The notes under the pieces: model-generated | What the model was told of the DNA's origin: nothing | Databases searched by the model: none | Seen by the model: the letters and a program-made list of their open reading frames with translations, nothing else | Made by a program: the position numbers and the translations under genes | Shown: in pieces, positions 57,968 to 64,000 of the stretch | How the letters are laid out: each line of letters begins with the position of its first letter | Numbering within the stretch: the stretch's first letter is position 1 | Source of the DNA: Thalassospira sp. MCCC 1A01428 | GTDB taxonomy: Bacteria > Pseudomonadota > Alphaproteobacteria > Rhodospirillales > Thalassospiraceae | Length of the DNA: 64,000 bases | Direction: 5' to 3' | NCBI RefSeq assembly: GCF_002115825.1 | Contig: NZ_JFJZ01000004.1 | Span: 186,001 to 250,000 of the forward strand

Positions 57968-58807
57968 ATGGGTGAGATCACCCGTTTTGCCCCCAGCCCG
58001 ACCGGATATTTGCATTTGGGCCATGCGGCATCGGCCCTGTTTGCCGCCCGCAATGCCGGAGATAAGGGCCGGTTTTTATTGCGGATCGAGGATATCGACC
58101 AAACCCGCGCCCGCCCGGAATATATTGAGGCTATATATCAAGACCTTGCCTGGCTGGGCCTGAGCTGGGAAACGCCGGTACGCATCCAATCCGCCCATTT
58201 CAACGATTATCAGGCGGTGCTGGACCGTTTGACGGATCGGGATTTACTTTATCCGTGTTTTTGTACGCGTAAGGAAATTCAGGCTGAAATCGCCCGGATT
58301 GGCAATGCCCCGCATGGGCCGGATGGGGCACTTTACCCTGGCGCCTGTCGCCATTTAAGTGTGTCGGAACGTGCGGATCGAATAGCCGCCGGGGATTCCT
58401 ATGCCCTGCGCCTTGATATGGGGCGGGCCATAAAACAGGTGGGTAAGCGGTTATACTGGCATGACCGCGCCGCAGGCCGCCAGGTGGCAACACCGGAAAT
58501 TTTTGGCGATGTGGTCCTGGCCCGCAAGGATACACCGACCAGTTATCATGTGTCGGTGACACTGGACGATCATTTGCAGGGCATTTCGCTGGTGACACGG
58601 GGCGAGGATCTGTTTTTTGCCAGCCACCTGCACCGCCTGTTACAGGAATTGCTGGGCTATGACGTGCCCGAATACCACCACCATAAATTGCTGGCCGGGC
58701 CGGATGGCAAACGGTTTGCCAAGCGCGATAAATCCGAAACCCTGCGATCCATGCGCGAGCGGGGTATTTCTGTTGCCGATATATTGACCAGGATTGAGTC
58801 ATTTTAA
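57968..58807 (+). CDS. gluQ: tRNA glutamyl-Q(34) synthetase
   Basis: 279 residues; charges glutamate onto the queuosine base at position 34 of tRNA-Asp. It is a truncated class I synthetase: the ATP motif is FAPSPTGYLHLGH, the KMSKS-like motif is KRFAKRDKSETL, and the zinc-site cysteines lie in YPCFCTRKEI and YPGACRH. It lacks the anticodon-binding domain of GltX, which identifies GluQ. The gene end overlaps the convergent LysR gene end by nine bases. cobT stops 23 bases before it. Confidence 0.94.
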   Translation: MGEITRFAPSPTGYLHLGHAASALFAARNAGDKGRFLLRIEDIDQTRARPEYIEAIYQDLAWLGLSWETPVRIQSAHFNDYQAVLDRLTDRDLLYPCFCTRKEIQAEIARIGNAPHGPDGALYPGACRHLSVSERADRIAAGDSYALRLDMGRAIKQVGKRLYWHDRAAGRQVATPEIFGDVVLARKDTPTSYHVSVTLDDHLQGISLVTRGEDLFFASHLHRLLQELLGYDVPEYHHHKLLAGPDGKRFAKRDKSETLRSMRERGISVADILTRIESF

Positions 58808-59728
58808 GCTGGCACGTTTGCCGGTTTCCAGCAAATCAGGCCGAGCATAAAACCAGTCGCGGATAAAATCAATCAGCAGGCGGTTTTTAAGCGGCAATGC
58901 CCCCTGATAGGGATAAACAAGGCTGATCGGGCTTTGCGGCGATGTATAGGCGTTTAAGCGTGTTTCCAGCCTGCCTATGCTAATTTCCTGCATGGCGATA
59001 TAGCGTGGCAGGCGGGCCACCCCCAGGCCCTGACAGGCCGCATTACGGATAAGGGGATAGTGGTTAAGCCGCAAAGTGCCGCGAACAAGAATGGATTGTG
59101 GGCCGTCTTCGCCAAAAAACAGCCATCGATTGTCTGTGCAGTAATGAAAATTGTTGATGCAATTATGGTTTCGCAGGTCGTTTGGCGTTGTGACGGGCGG
59201 TGTCATTTGCCAATAAGCCGGGCTGGCACAGACCAGTTCGGATAATTGCCCCAAAGGAATGGCAACCTGGTCGGGGTCGCTGGCTAAACCTGCCCGGATC
59301 GCCATATCGACCGGGTCCGATTTTAAATCGCGATAGCGGTTTTCCAGCTCCAGTTCGATGGTGATATCGGGATGGCGGGTTTGAAATGTGGTGATGATGT
59401 CGTTTAGGAAAATCTCGCCAAATGATACTGGCACGGTGATACGAACGGTGCCGGTCGGGTTTTTGCGCAGGCTTTCAACCGCTTCAAAACCGGCCTCGGC
59501 ATTTTCGCCCAGGCGCTGACAGTAAACTAAAAAGGCTGTGCCGGTTTCCGTCAGTTCCAGCTTGCGGGTGGTGCGAAACAGTAATTGTGTTCCCAATGCT
59601 TCTTCAAGCCGGGTGACATGCTGGCTGATCAGGCCTTTCGATACCTTTAAAACCTTTGCTGCTGCTGTAAACCCGCCATATTCGATAACGGCGGCAAAGC
59701 TGTGCATTTCGGTTAGATACTGTTTCAT
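58799..59728 (-). CDS. LysR-family transcriptional regulator
   Basis: 309 residues. The N-terminal winged helix-turn-helix reads FAAVIEYGGFTAAAKVLKVSKGLISQHVTRLEEALGTQLLFRTTRKLELTETG; the co-inducer domain follows (PTGTVRITVPVSFGEIFLND). The gene is divergent from a short-chain dehydrogenase gene and its start codon lies inside a perfect 9-bp inverted repeat, so it probably autoregulates and controls the divergent gene. An alternative start is Met8. Confidence 0.93.
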   Translation of the reverse strand: MKQYLTEMHSFAAVIEYGGFTAAAKVLKVSKGLISQHVTRLEEALGTQLLFRTTRKLELTETGTAFLVYCQRLGENAEAGFEAVESLRKNPTGTVRITVPVSFGEIFLNDIITTFQTRHPDITIELELENRYRDLKSDPVDMAIRAGLASDPDQVAIPLGQLSELVCASPAYWQMTPPVTTPNDLRNHNCINNFHYCTDNRWLFFGEDGPQSILVRGTLRLNHYPLIRNAACQGLGVARLPRYIAMQEISIGRLETRLNAYTSPQSPISLVYPYQGALPLKNRLLIDFIRDWFYARPDLLETGKRASLK

Positions 59729-59749
59729 TGTTTAATTATATAAACAATG
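59726..59749. promoter_or_regulatory. inverted repeat CATTGTTTA-N6-TAAACAATG over the LysR start
   Basis: A perfect 9-6-9 palindrome (59726-59734 with 59741-59749) covers the start codon of the LysR gene in the divergent promoter region. It has a T-N11-A-like core, as expected for LysR binding. Confidence 0.6.
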
Positions 59750-59834
59750 TGTTTGAAAATTGCCAGATTGTCGATCCAATAAACATGTGCGAAGGTTTCG
59801 TCATCGTCTTTCAACAGATAAAAGGATTAGCACG

Positions 59835-60434
59835 ATGAAGGTTCTTCTTGTCGGTGCCTCGGGCACGATTGGCAAAGCCGTTGCGACCGAACTGGGCGCG
59901 CGCCACGATATTATTACGGCCGGGCGCACCAGCGGCGATATCCAGATCGATATTTGTGACACGGCCAGCATCCGGGATGCCTTTAAAAAGGTAGGTACCG
60001 TGGATGCCGTTGTGTCGACGGCGGGCAAAGTGCATTTCGGTGATTTTGCCGAAATGGATGATGAAAAATACCGCATTGGCATTAATGACAAACTGATGGG
60101 GCAGGTAAACCTGGTGTTGATCGGGCGTGATTATGTGGCCGATACCGCGTCATTTACCCTGACAACCGGTGTTTTGACCAAAGATCCGATTCGGTATGGA
60201 AGTTCGGCTTCGATGGTGAATGGTGCGGTGGAAAGTTTTGTTCGCGCAGCGGCGATTGAAATGACACCGGGCTTGCGGATAAATGCGGTTAGCCCCGGTG
60301 TGATTAGCGAGGCGATGGAAGGGTACGGGCCGTTTTTCCGGGGGCACAACCCGGTTCCCGCAGCACGTGCTGCCCTTGGTTATGCAAAGTCGGTTGAGGG
60401 GCTTCAGACCGGCCAGGTTTTCGAGATTTTTTAG
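59835..60434 (+). CDS. short-chain dehydrogenase/reductase, short atypical type
   Basis: 199 residues from the ATG at 59835 (AAAGGATTAGCACG upstream). The nucleotide motif is VLLVGASGTIGKAVA with GxxGxxG at residues 7-13. The usual YxxxK active pair is absent: the equivalent segment reads SSASMVNGAVESFVRAA, with Ser and Asn in those places. This matches a subgroup of short SDR proteins of about 200 residues; whether it reduces anything is uncertain. The divergent LysR gene is its likely regulator. Confidence 0.85.
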   Translation: MKVLLVGASGTIGKAVATELGARHDIITAGRTSGDIQIDICDTASIRDAFKKVGTVDAVVSTAGKVHFGDFAEMDDEKYRIGINDKLMGQVNLVLIGRDYVADTASFTLTTGVLTKDPIRYGSSASMVNGAVESFVRAAAIEMTPGLRINAVSPGVISEAMEGYGPFFRGHNPVPAARAALGYAKSVEGLQTGQVFEIF

Positions 60435-60468
60435 CAATAGCGGTTGGTAAAGCCGGTTAAATCGGAAG

Positions 60469-60506
60469 AAAACGCGCCCCAAATGGCTTTTGGCGCGTTT
60501 TTTTTC
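60469..60506 (+). terminator. intrinsic terminator after the SDR gene
   Basis: Stem AAAACGCGCC / GGCGCGTTTT (60469-60478 with 60492-60501), T-run of eight. Confidence 0.85.
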
Positions 60507-60629
60507 GTAAAATTGCCGTGGTTTCGGATCTAACCCTTGCGTTTATCATCTGGTATTCCATTTATAGCGCGATAGTTGGCGGCTGTTGGGGGACAGGTTG
60601 TCGCGTATAAAGCCAAGAGACGTGCCAAG

Positions 60630-61244
60630 ATGATATTGTATTACATGCCGGGGGCTTGCTCACTCTCGACTCATATATCACTGCGAGAAACGGGGGAGCA
60701 TTTTAACCTCGTCAGAATTAATCCTAAAAACAACAAGACCGAGACCGGCGAGAACTTCCTTTCCATCAATCCTGATGGCAATGTACCGACCCTTAAACTT
60801 CCCGATCAGCGCCTGATTACCGATTGCGCAGCTGCATTGTCGTATGTGGCGGATACTTTTTGGCAAACCGGCATTTCACCGGAGCCAGGGTCACCCCGTC
60901 GTGCGGAAATGGATGTGTTGCTGGCCGAAATTGAACGCGAGTTGCATGTTCAGTTTGCGCCGTTGCATCAAAAAACAACTGATATTGTCGCGCGCGATGC
61001 CGCCCTTGCCAGGTTGGCAGTTGAATTTGAAAAATACGAAACGCTTTTTTCCGATGGCCGTAAATATTTACTGGGCCGCGCGTTTAGCGTTGCTGATGCC
61101 TATTTGTTTGTTGCCATCAATTGGGCAGGAATATCGGGGCTAAATATATTCCGCTGGTCCCATGTCGGTGATTTTAGCGACCGAATGCGCAGCCGCCCTT
61201 CTGTTTTGGCTGCTTTGCGGGCTGAAGGCTTGCTTGCAGAATAA
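60630..61244 (+). CDS. beta-class glutathione S-transferase
   Basis: 204 residues from the ATG at 60630. The N-terminal thioredoxin-like domain begins MILYYMPGACSLSTHISLRETG, with the Cys of beta-class enzymes in PGACS, and the glutathione-site motif SINPDGNVPTLKL. The C-terminal helical domain has the GRAFSVADAYLFVAINW motif. These enzymes conjugate glutathione or act in redox reactions; the substrate is unknown. It is convergent with a small membrane protein gene. Confidence 0.93.
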   Translation: MILYYMPGACSLSTHISLRETGEHFNLVRINPKNNKTETGENFLSINPDGNVPTLKLPDQRLITDCAAALSYVADTFWQTGISPEPGSPRRAEMDVLLAEIERELHVQFAPLHQKTTDIVARDAALARLAVEFEKYETLFSDGRKYLLGRAFSVADAYLFVAINWAGISGLNIFRWSHVGDFSDRMRSRPSVLAALRAEGLLAE

Positions 61245-61301
61245 ACGGTTCTGCAATGTTGCCTTTACGGGGTTTTTCCCCGCTTTGTCGATTTTTTGCA
61301 T

Positions 61302-61342
61302 AAAAAAGCAGCCTGCCGGGAAGTCGGCAGGCTGCTTTATAA
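61302..61342 (-). terminator. terminator of the small membrane protein gene, possibly bidirectional
   Basis: A perfect 14-bp stem AAAGCAGCCTGCCG / CGGCAGGCTGCTTT (61305-61318 with 61325-61338), six-base loop. Six A at 61302-61307 become a T-run on the minus strand, so it mainly ends the minus-strand gene; the plus-strand side (TTTATAA) is weaker. Confidence 0.85.
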
Positions 61343-61366
61343 TGGGTTGATTGCGTGGGTGCTGGT

Positions 61367-61555
61367 TTAACGGCTGAAATCCAGCAACACCAGAAACGCA
61401 ACCGGAACCAGCGCCAGGGCTACGTAAATCCATGCCGAGGCAATGGAAATGCCAAGGGCGGCCAGAACAAAACCGCTCAGATACAGTACCAGGCCGATAA
61501 CGGCGACCAGCAAAATGCCGATTAACGGCAAGGCAACTTTGGAATCGGTTTTCAT
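61367..61555 (-). CDS. 62-residue membrane protein
   Basis: 62 residues from the ATG at 61555: a short basic start (MKTDSKVALP), then two hydrophobic helices (LIGILLVAVIGLVLYLSGFVL and IYVALALVPVAFLVLLDF). No family recognised. The GGGGAG element upstream and a good terminator downstream support it as a gene. A hairpin repeated before rpmB lies in its leader (61570-61596). Confidence 0.62.
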   Translation of the reverse strand: MKTDSKVALPLIGILLVAVIGLVLYLSGFVLAALGISIASAWIYVALALVPVAFLVLLDFSR

Positions 61556-61569
61556 GTAAGCATTGCTCC

Positions 61570-61596
61570 CCAAGCGCGGGCCTGTCGCGGACAGGC
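61570..61596. repeat. repeated hairpin element, copy 1
   Basis: Contains CCAAGCGCGGGCCTG (61570-61584) joined to the hairpin GCCTGTC-GCG-GACAGGC (61580-61596). The same 15-mer with a similar hairpin occurs at 62141. It lies in the leader of the minus-strand small membrane gene. Confidence 0.6.
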
Positions 61597-62104
61597 TCCT
61601 TAAAATCTGCATTACCTTAGCACTGGTGATGAAAAACTGTTTTGACAAGGATCAATACGCTGTGCAGCGGGCTGGTTGCCTGGTCTTTGTCCTGATGAAG
61701 GGATTGGCAGCTTAATATAAGTAAAGGTGCCAATCGGGTTTCAGACCCTCCGTCGTGAAGATGTGTCAGGAATTTTAAGAAGGCATCTGACGGGCTGGCG
61801 GGCGTTATATATATGAGGTATCTTTGCTTGCGTGTATAAGCCACCCTTTGGAAACATAAACCGCGCCGTATTTTGCCAGGACGGGTGAATCATAATGTTG
61901 TGGTTTTGCGAATCCCGGTTCAGGACCAAATAAAATTGCGGTTCTGGGGGCTGGCTAAAAAAAATAATGCCCCGATTTTGCGAAGAATGACGGGAATAAT
62001 CCGTGTCGGGCAGGGCAAAATGCGGCCAAAAGGGCCAAAAAATGCAATCTGGCACGCAAACAAATATTTCCGGTGCGAATGTCGACGAAATACGTGGAAG
62101 AGGC

Positions 62105-62133
62105 TTGACGGCACTGGTTTGAGGCAGTATTAA
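62105..62133 (+). promoter_or_regulatory. candidate sigma-70 promoter of rpmB
   Basis: TTGACG (62105-62110), 17-bp spacer, TATTAA (62128-62133). Predicted start near 62140, giving a leader of about 68 nt. Between 61649 and 62104 I see no gene. Confidence 0.6.
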
Positions 62134-62140
62134 CCCGGCT

Positions 62141-62167
62141 CCAAGCGCGGGCCTGCATGTTCAGGCC
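62141..62167 (+). repeat. repeated hairpin element, copy 2, in the rpmB leader
   Basis: CCAAGCGCGGGCCTG (62141-62155) followed by CATGTT and CAGGCC, forming the hairpin GGCCTG / CAGGCC (62150-62155 with 62162-62167). It would lie at the very 5' end of the rpmB transcript. Confidence 0.6.
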
Positions 62168-62207
62168 AAGCGTCCTTTTGCGAAATTTTAGACCAGGAGA
62201 TCAGGTC

Positions 62208-62501
62208 ATGGCACGTCGCTGCCCGGTATCCGGCAAAGGCGTTTTGGTCGGCATGAATGTGAGCCACGCCCACAATCGTACCAAACGTCGTTTTCTTCCG
62301 AACTTGCAGCAGACCTCGCTGCTGAGCGAAGCGCTCGGCCGTTCGGTTCGCATGCGTCTGACCACCAATGCAATCCGCACCATCGAAAAACGTGGTGGCC
62401 TGGATGCATATCTGATCGGCACCGCGAATACAAAGCTGGATGTTGATTTGCTTAAAGTTAAGCGTCAGATCGTTAAAGCTGCTGAAGCAAAAGCTGCCTA
62501 A
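62208..62501 (+). CDS. rpmB: 50S ribosomal protein L28
   Basis: 97 residues from the ATG at 62208; CAGGAGATCAGGTC precedes it. The N-terminus MARRCPVSGKGVLVGMNVSHAHNRTKRRFLPNL is diagnostic for L28 (bL28), followed by LRMRLTTNAIRTIEKRGGLDAYL-like residues. It is a structural part of the large subunit. It lies alone here with its own promoter, a structured leader and a terminator. Confidence 0.97.
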   Translation: MARRCPVSGKGVLVGMNVSHAHNRTKRRFLPNLQQTSLLSEALGRSVRMRLTTNAIRTIEKRGGLDAYLIGTANTKLDVDLLKVKRQIVKAAEAKAA

Positions 62502-62526
62502 GGCAACCTTGCTTTGATAAAGTATG

Positions 62527-62558
62527 AAGGCCCGTTTCTGACGGGCCTTTTGCTTTTT
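62527..62558 (+). terminator. intrinsic terminator of rpmB
   Basis: Stem AAGGCCCGT / ACGGGCCTT (62527-62535 with 62541-62549), five-base loop, tail TTGCTTTTTT. Confidence 0.9.
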
Positions 62559-62858
62559 TGAAATTTGCCGAAAGGCCGCCAACAGCCGGAACCCTGTGTT
62601 CCGGCTGTTTTGCGTTTCAGGATATCGGCATCGTGTGTGCATACGCGGCCTGGTTTGTGGGTGCTGTTTGGCGATGGGCAGGGCATGGGTAAGGGGCAGA
62701 TTTGGGTACTGTAATTTGGTTTTCGTGCCCCCTTTTGCGGTCTGTCAGCGGTGCGATTAAGGCAATTATCGAAAATCAGTGATGGGGCATGATGCTCGTC
62801 AGCAGGGGGGGAAAATGCGGGTTTCGCTGCGGTGCCGCGACTCGGTCCATTTGTCGAT

Positions 62859-62886
62859 TTGCGCTTTTGGGAAAAACGTTTATACT
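62859..62886 (+). promoter_or_regulatory. weak candidate promoter of the HNH gene, with nearby GANTC sites
   Basis: TTGCGC (62859-62864), 16-bp spacer, TATACT (62881-62886). GANTC sites lie at 62839 and 62986, on either side. The rest of the 62559-63014 gap has no gene that I can support. Confidence 0.35.
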
Positions 62887-63014
62887 TTTCTCAATCAGTG
62901 ATTTATGCGTGCGTTACCACCCGGATGTAAAACGTCACACGATGTTCATCAGCCCCGCGTGACGAAGATGCTAGACAGGCGGTACGACTCTGTAAACACG
63001 GCGGAGCGGATGAA

Positions 63015-63581
63015 ATGTTTCTATCGCCCAATACGTGTCCGGCCCTTGTTCTTAACGCGGATTTTCGCCCGTTAAGCTACTTTCCGCTATCTTTGTGGCC
63101 ATGGCAGGATACGCTAAAGGCTGTGTTCCTTGATCGGGTTAATGTTCTGTCTGAATATGACCGCGAGGTGCGCTCGCCTTCTTTTAAAATGAAATTGCCC
63201 AGTGTAATTTCATTAAAGGAATATGTGCCGATTAAAAGCACACCTGCCTTCACGCGTTTTAATGTTTTCTTACGCGACCGTTTCAGTTGTCAGTATTGCG
63301 GCGATCGTTTGCCGGTTAATGATTTAACCTTCGATCATGTTGTGCCCCGTTCAAAAGGGGGGCGCACCAACTGGACCAATATTGTTGCGGCCTGTGGCAA
63401 TTGCAATTTGCATAAGGGCAGCCGATCGGTAAAGGAAGCCGGATTGCATTTGCGCAGGCGGCCCGATCAACCCTCGATGCAGCAATTGCAGGTTATCGGA
63501 CGATCTTTCCCGCCAAACTATCTTCATGAAAGTTGGCGGGATTTTTTATACTGGGATACCGAACTGGATTACGACTTTTAA
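63015..63581 (+). CDS. HNH endonuclease family protein
   Basis: 188 residues. The HNH/zinc-finger core is in the second half: FSCQYCGDRL, then LTFDHVVPRSKGG, RTNWTNIVAACGNCNLHKGSR, which carries two Cys pairs for zinc and the catalytic His and Asn. The N-terminal 80 residues (ALVLNADFRPLSYFPLSLWPW and VLSEYDREVRSPSFKMKLPSVI) match the chromosomal HNH proteins found in most alphaproteobacteria and cyanobacteria, not restriction or homing systems. Its biological role is unknown. A strong terminator follows. Confidence 0.92.
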   Translation: MFLSPNTCPALVLNADFRPLSYFPLSLWPWQDTLKAVFLDRVNVLSEYDREVRSPSFKMKLPSVISLKEYVPIKSTPAFTRFNVFLRDRFSCQYCGDRLPVNDLTFDHVVPRSKGGRTNWTNIVAACGNCNLHKGSRSVKEAGLHLRRRPDQPSMQQLQVIGRSFPPNYLHESWRDFLYWDTELDYDF

Positions 63582-63660
63582 ACCCGCGTTCTTTAATGCC
63601 GTCCTGGTCAGTTTGTAGCATGTTCTGGCATCTCAGGGCCGGGTTTTGCGCACATAAACA

Positions 63661-63700
63661 ACAAAGCCGACGCATTTTAAAAGCGTCGGCTTTGTTTGTT
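63661..63700 (+). terminator. intrinsic terminator after the HNH gene
   Basis: Stem ACAAAGCCGACGC / GCGTCGGCTTTGT (63661-63673 with 63683-63695), nine-base loop, tail TTGTT. Upstream A residues allow use from the other strand as well. Confidence 0.87.
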
Positions 63701-63791
63701 GGTTGCGCCCCTGATACAAGGCTATGCGCGGTGCACAGGGTGTTCGTCGCAGGCGGTTTTTGGGTGTTTGGTGCGTAAAGACAGCTGTTTG

Positions 63792-64000
63792 TCAGTTATG
63801 GGTCCGCATCATCTTGCTGCTCGGTGCCATCAGGCAGAAAACAGCCATGGCGATAGAGAAGAACAGATTGACCGTGGGCATGGTGATGCCAAACAGCTTC
63901 CATTCAATTTTGTCGCACCGCACGATGGGCTGCGCCAGCAATTGTGCCTTCAGGTCGGCAACGTTGTTGGCACCGCTTTGCAGGCCACCACACATTTCCG
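63792..64000 (-). CDS. dsbB: disulfide bond formation protein B, C-terminal part
   Basis: About 69 residues remain inside the window, ending at the TGA at 63792; the N-terminal part lies beyond the edge. MCGGLQSGAN and IVRCDKIEWKLFGITMPTVNLFFSIAMAVFCLM match the second periplasmic loop and last membrane helix of DsbB: the second redox pair would be the Cys in CGGL and in VRCD. DsbB reoxidises DsbA with quinone. The DsbA-like gene at 19932 is a possible partner. Confidence 0.87.
   Translation of the reverse strand, partial: EMCGGLQSGANNVADLKAQLLAQPIVRCDKIEWKLFGITMPTVNLFFSIAMAVFCLMAPSSKMMRTHN

Noticed and set aside
61642..61647. TTGACA as a promoter for a gene in 61649-62104
   Set aside because: No -10 element at a proper distance and no supportable gene downstream.

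Overview
The window looks like a chromosomal segment of an alphaproteobacterium, most likely a member of the Rhodospirillales close to Thalassospira. This is inferred from alphaproteobacterial gene order (mutY / DUF721 / DsbA-like / smc, then a separate F0 operon I-a-c-b'-b; xerD / aroK-aroB / CorC-like; bolA / J-protein / cobS-cobT; moxR / DUF58 / DUF4159 near DUF1285 / NUDIX / cca), a CcrM-type GANTC methyltransferase, aerobic cobaltochelatase genes and moderate GC. No database search was possible, so the genus is a guess. Almost everything is core genome. I see no prophage, CRISPR array, rRNA or tRNA.

Region by region. 1-7.4 kb: the N-terminal part of gpmI (minus); a tandem glycine riboswitch in front of the serine deaminase gene sdaA (plus); a DHFR/RibD-like protein; and a minus-strand run proA-nadD-rsfS-rlmH plus a lipoprotein gene. 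7.5-11.4 kb: a cobalamin riboswitch in front of a lone cbiM, an Atm1-type ABC exporter and a DUF4269 protein. 11.4-16 kb: nadB with a MOSC protein, a GFA-family protein, an RlmM-like RNA methyltransferase and a flavin reductase. 16-24.3 kb: ccrM with a GANTC-rich upstream region, a 67-residue small protein, mutY diverging from a DciA-like gene, a DsbA-like oxidoreductase and smc. 24.4-27.1 kb: the F0 ATP synthase operon with a good sigma-70 promoter.

27-37 kb: a SAM methyltransferase, a glutathionyl-hydroquinone reductase diverging from a LysR regulator, and a four-gene moxR-DUF58-DUF4159-VWA operon coupled by start/stop overlaps. 37-41 kb: a 246-bp element bounded by inverted repeats, then DUF1285, a CoA-type NUDIX hydrolase, a small membrane protein, cca and a GDSL hydrolase. 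41-47 kb: a second small protein sharing the RGxIVDhxA C-terminus, an EAL-CBS-GGDDF protein, xerD, a 669-residue exported protein and a 45-residue membrane microprotein. 47-53.6 kb: aroK-aroB, a CorC-like protein, a CBS-pair protein, a DUF2889 protein and an unusual SBP-plus-Cache lipoprotein. 53.6-64 kb: bolA, a J-protein, cobS-cobT, gluQ, a LysR/SDR divergent pair with an operator-like palindrome, a beta-class GST, a small membrane protein, rpmB, an HNH endonuclease and the C-terminal part of dsbB.

Themes: vitamin B12/cobalt (cbiM under a B12 riboswitch, cobS-cobT for cobalt insertion); glycine-serine catabolism under a riboswitch; cell-cycle DNA methylation; disulfide formation (DsbA-like and DsbB); NAD synthesis (nadB, nadD). 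The least explained items are the two small RGxIVDhxA proteins, the 45-residue microprotein, the 246-bp inverted-repeat element, the structured smc leader and the repeated hairpin in the rpmB leader.
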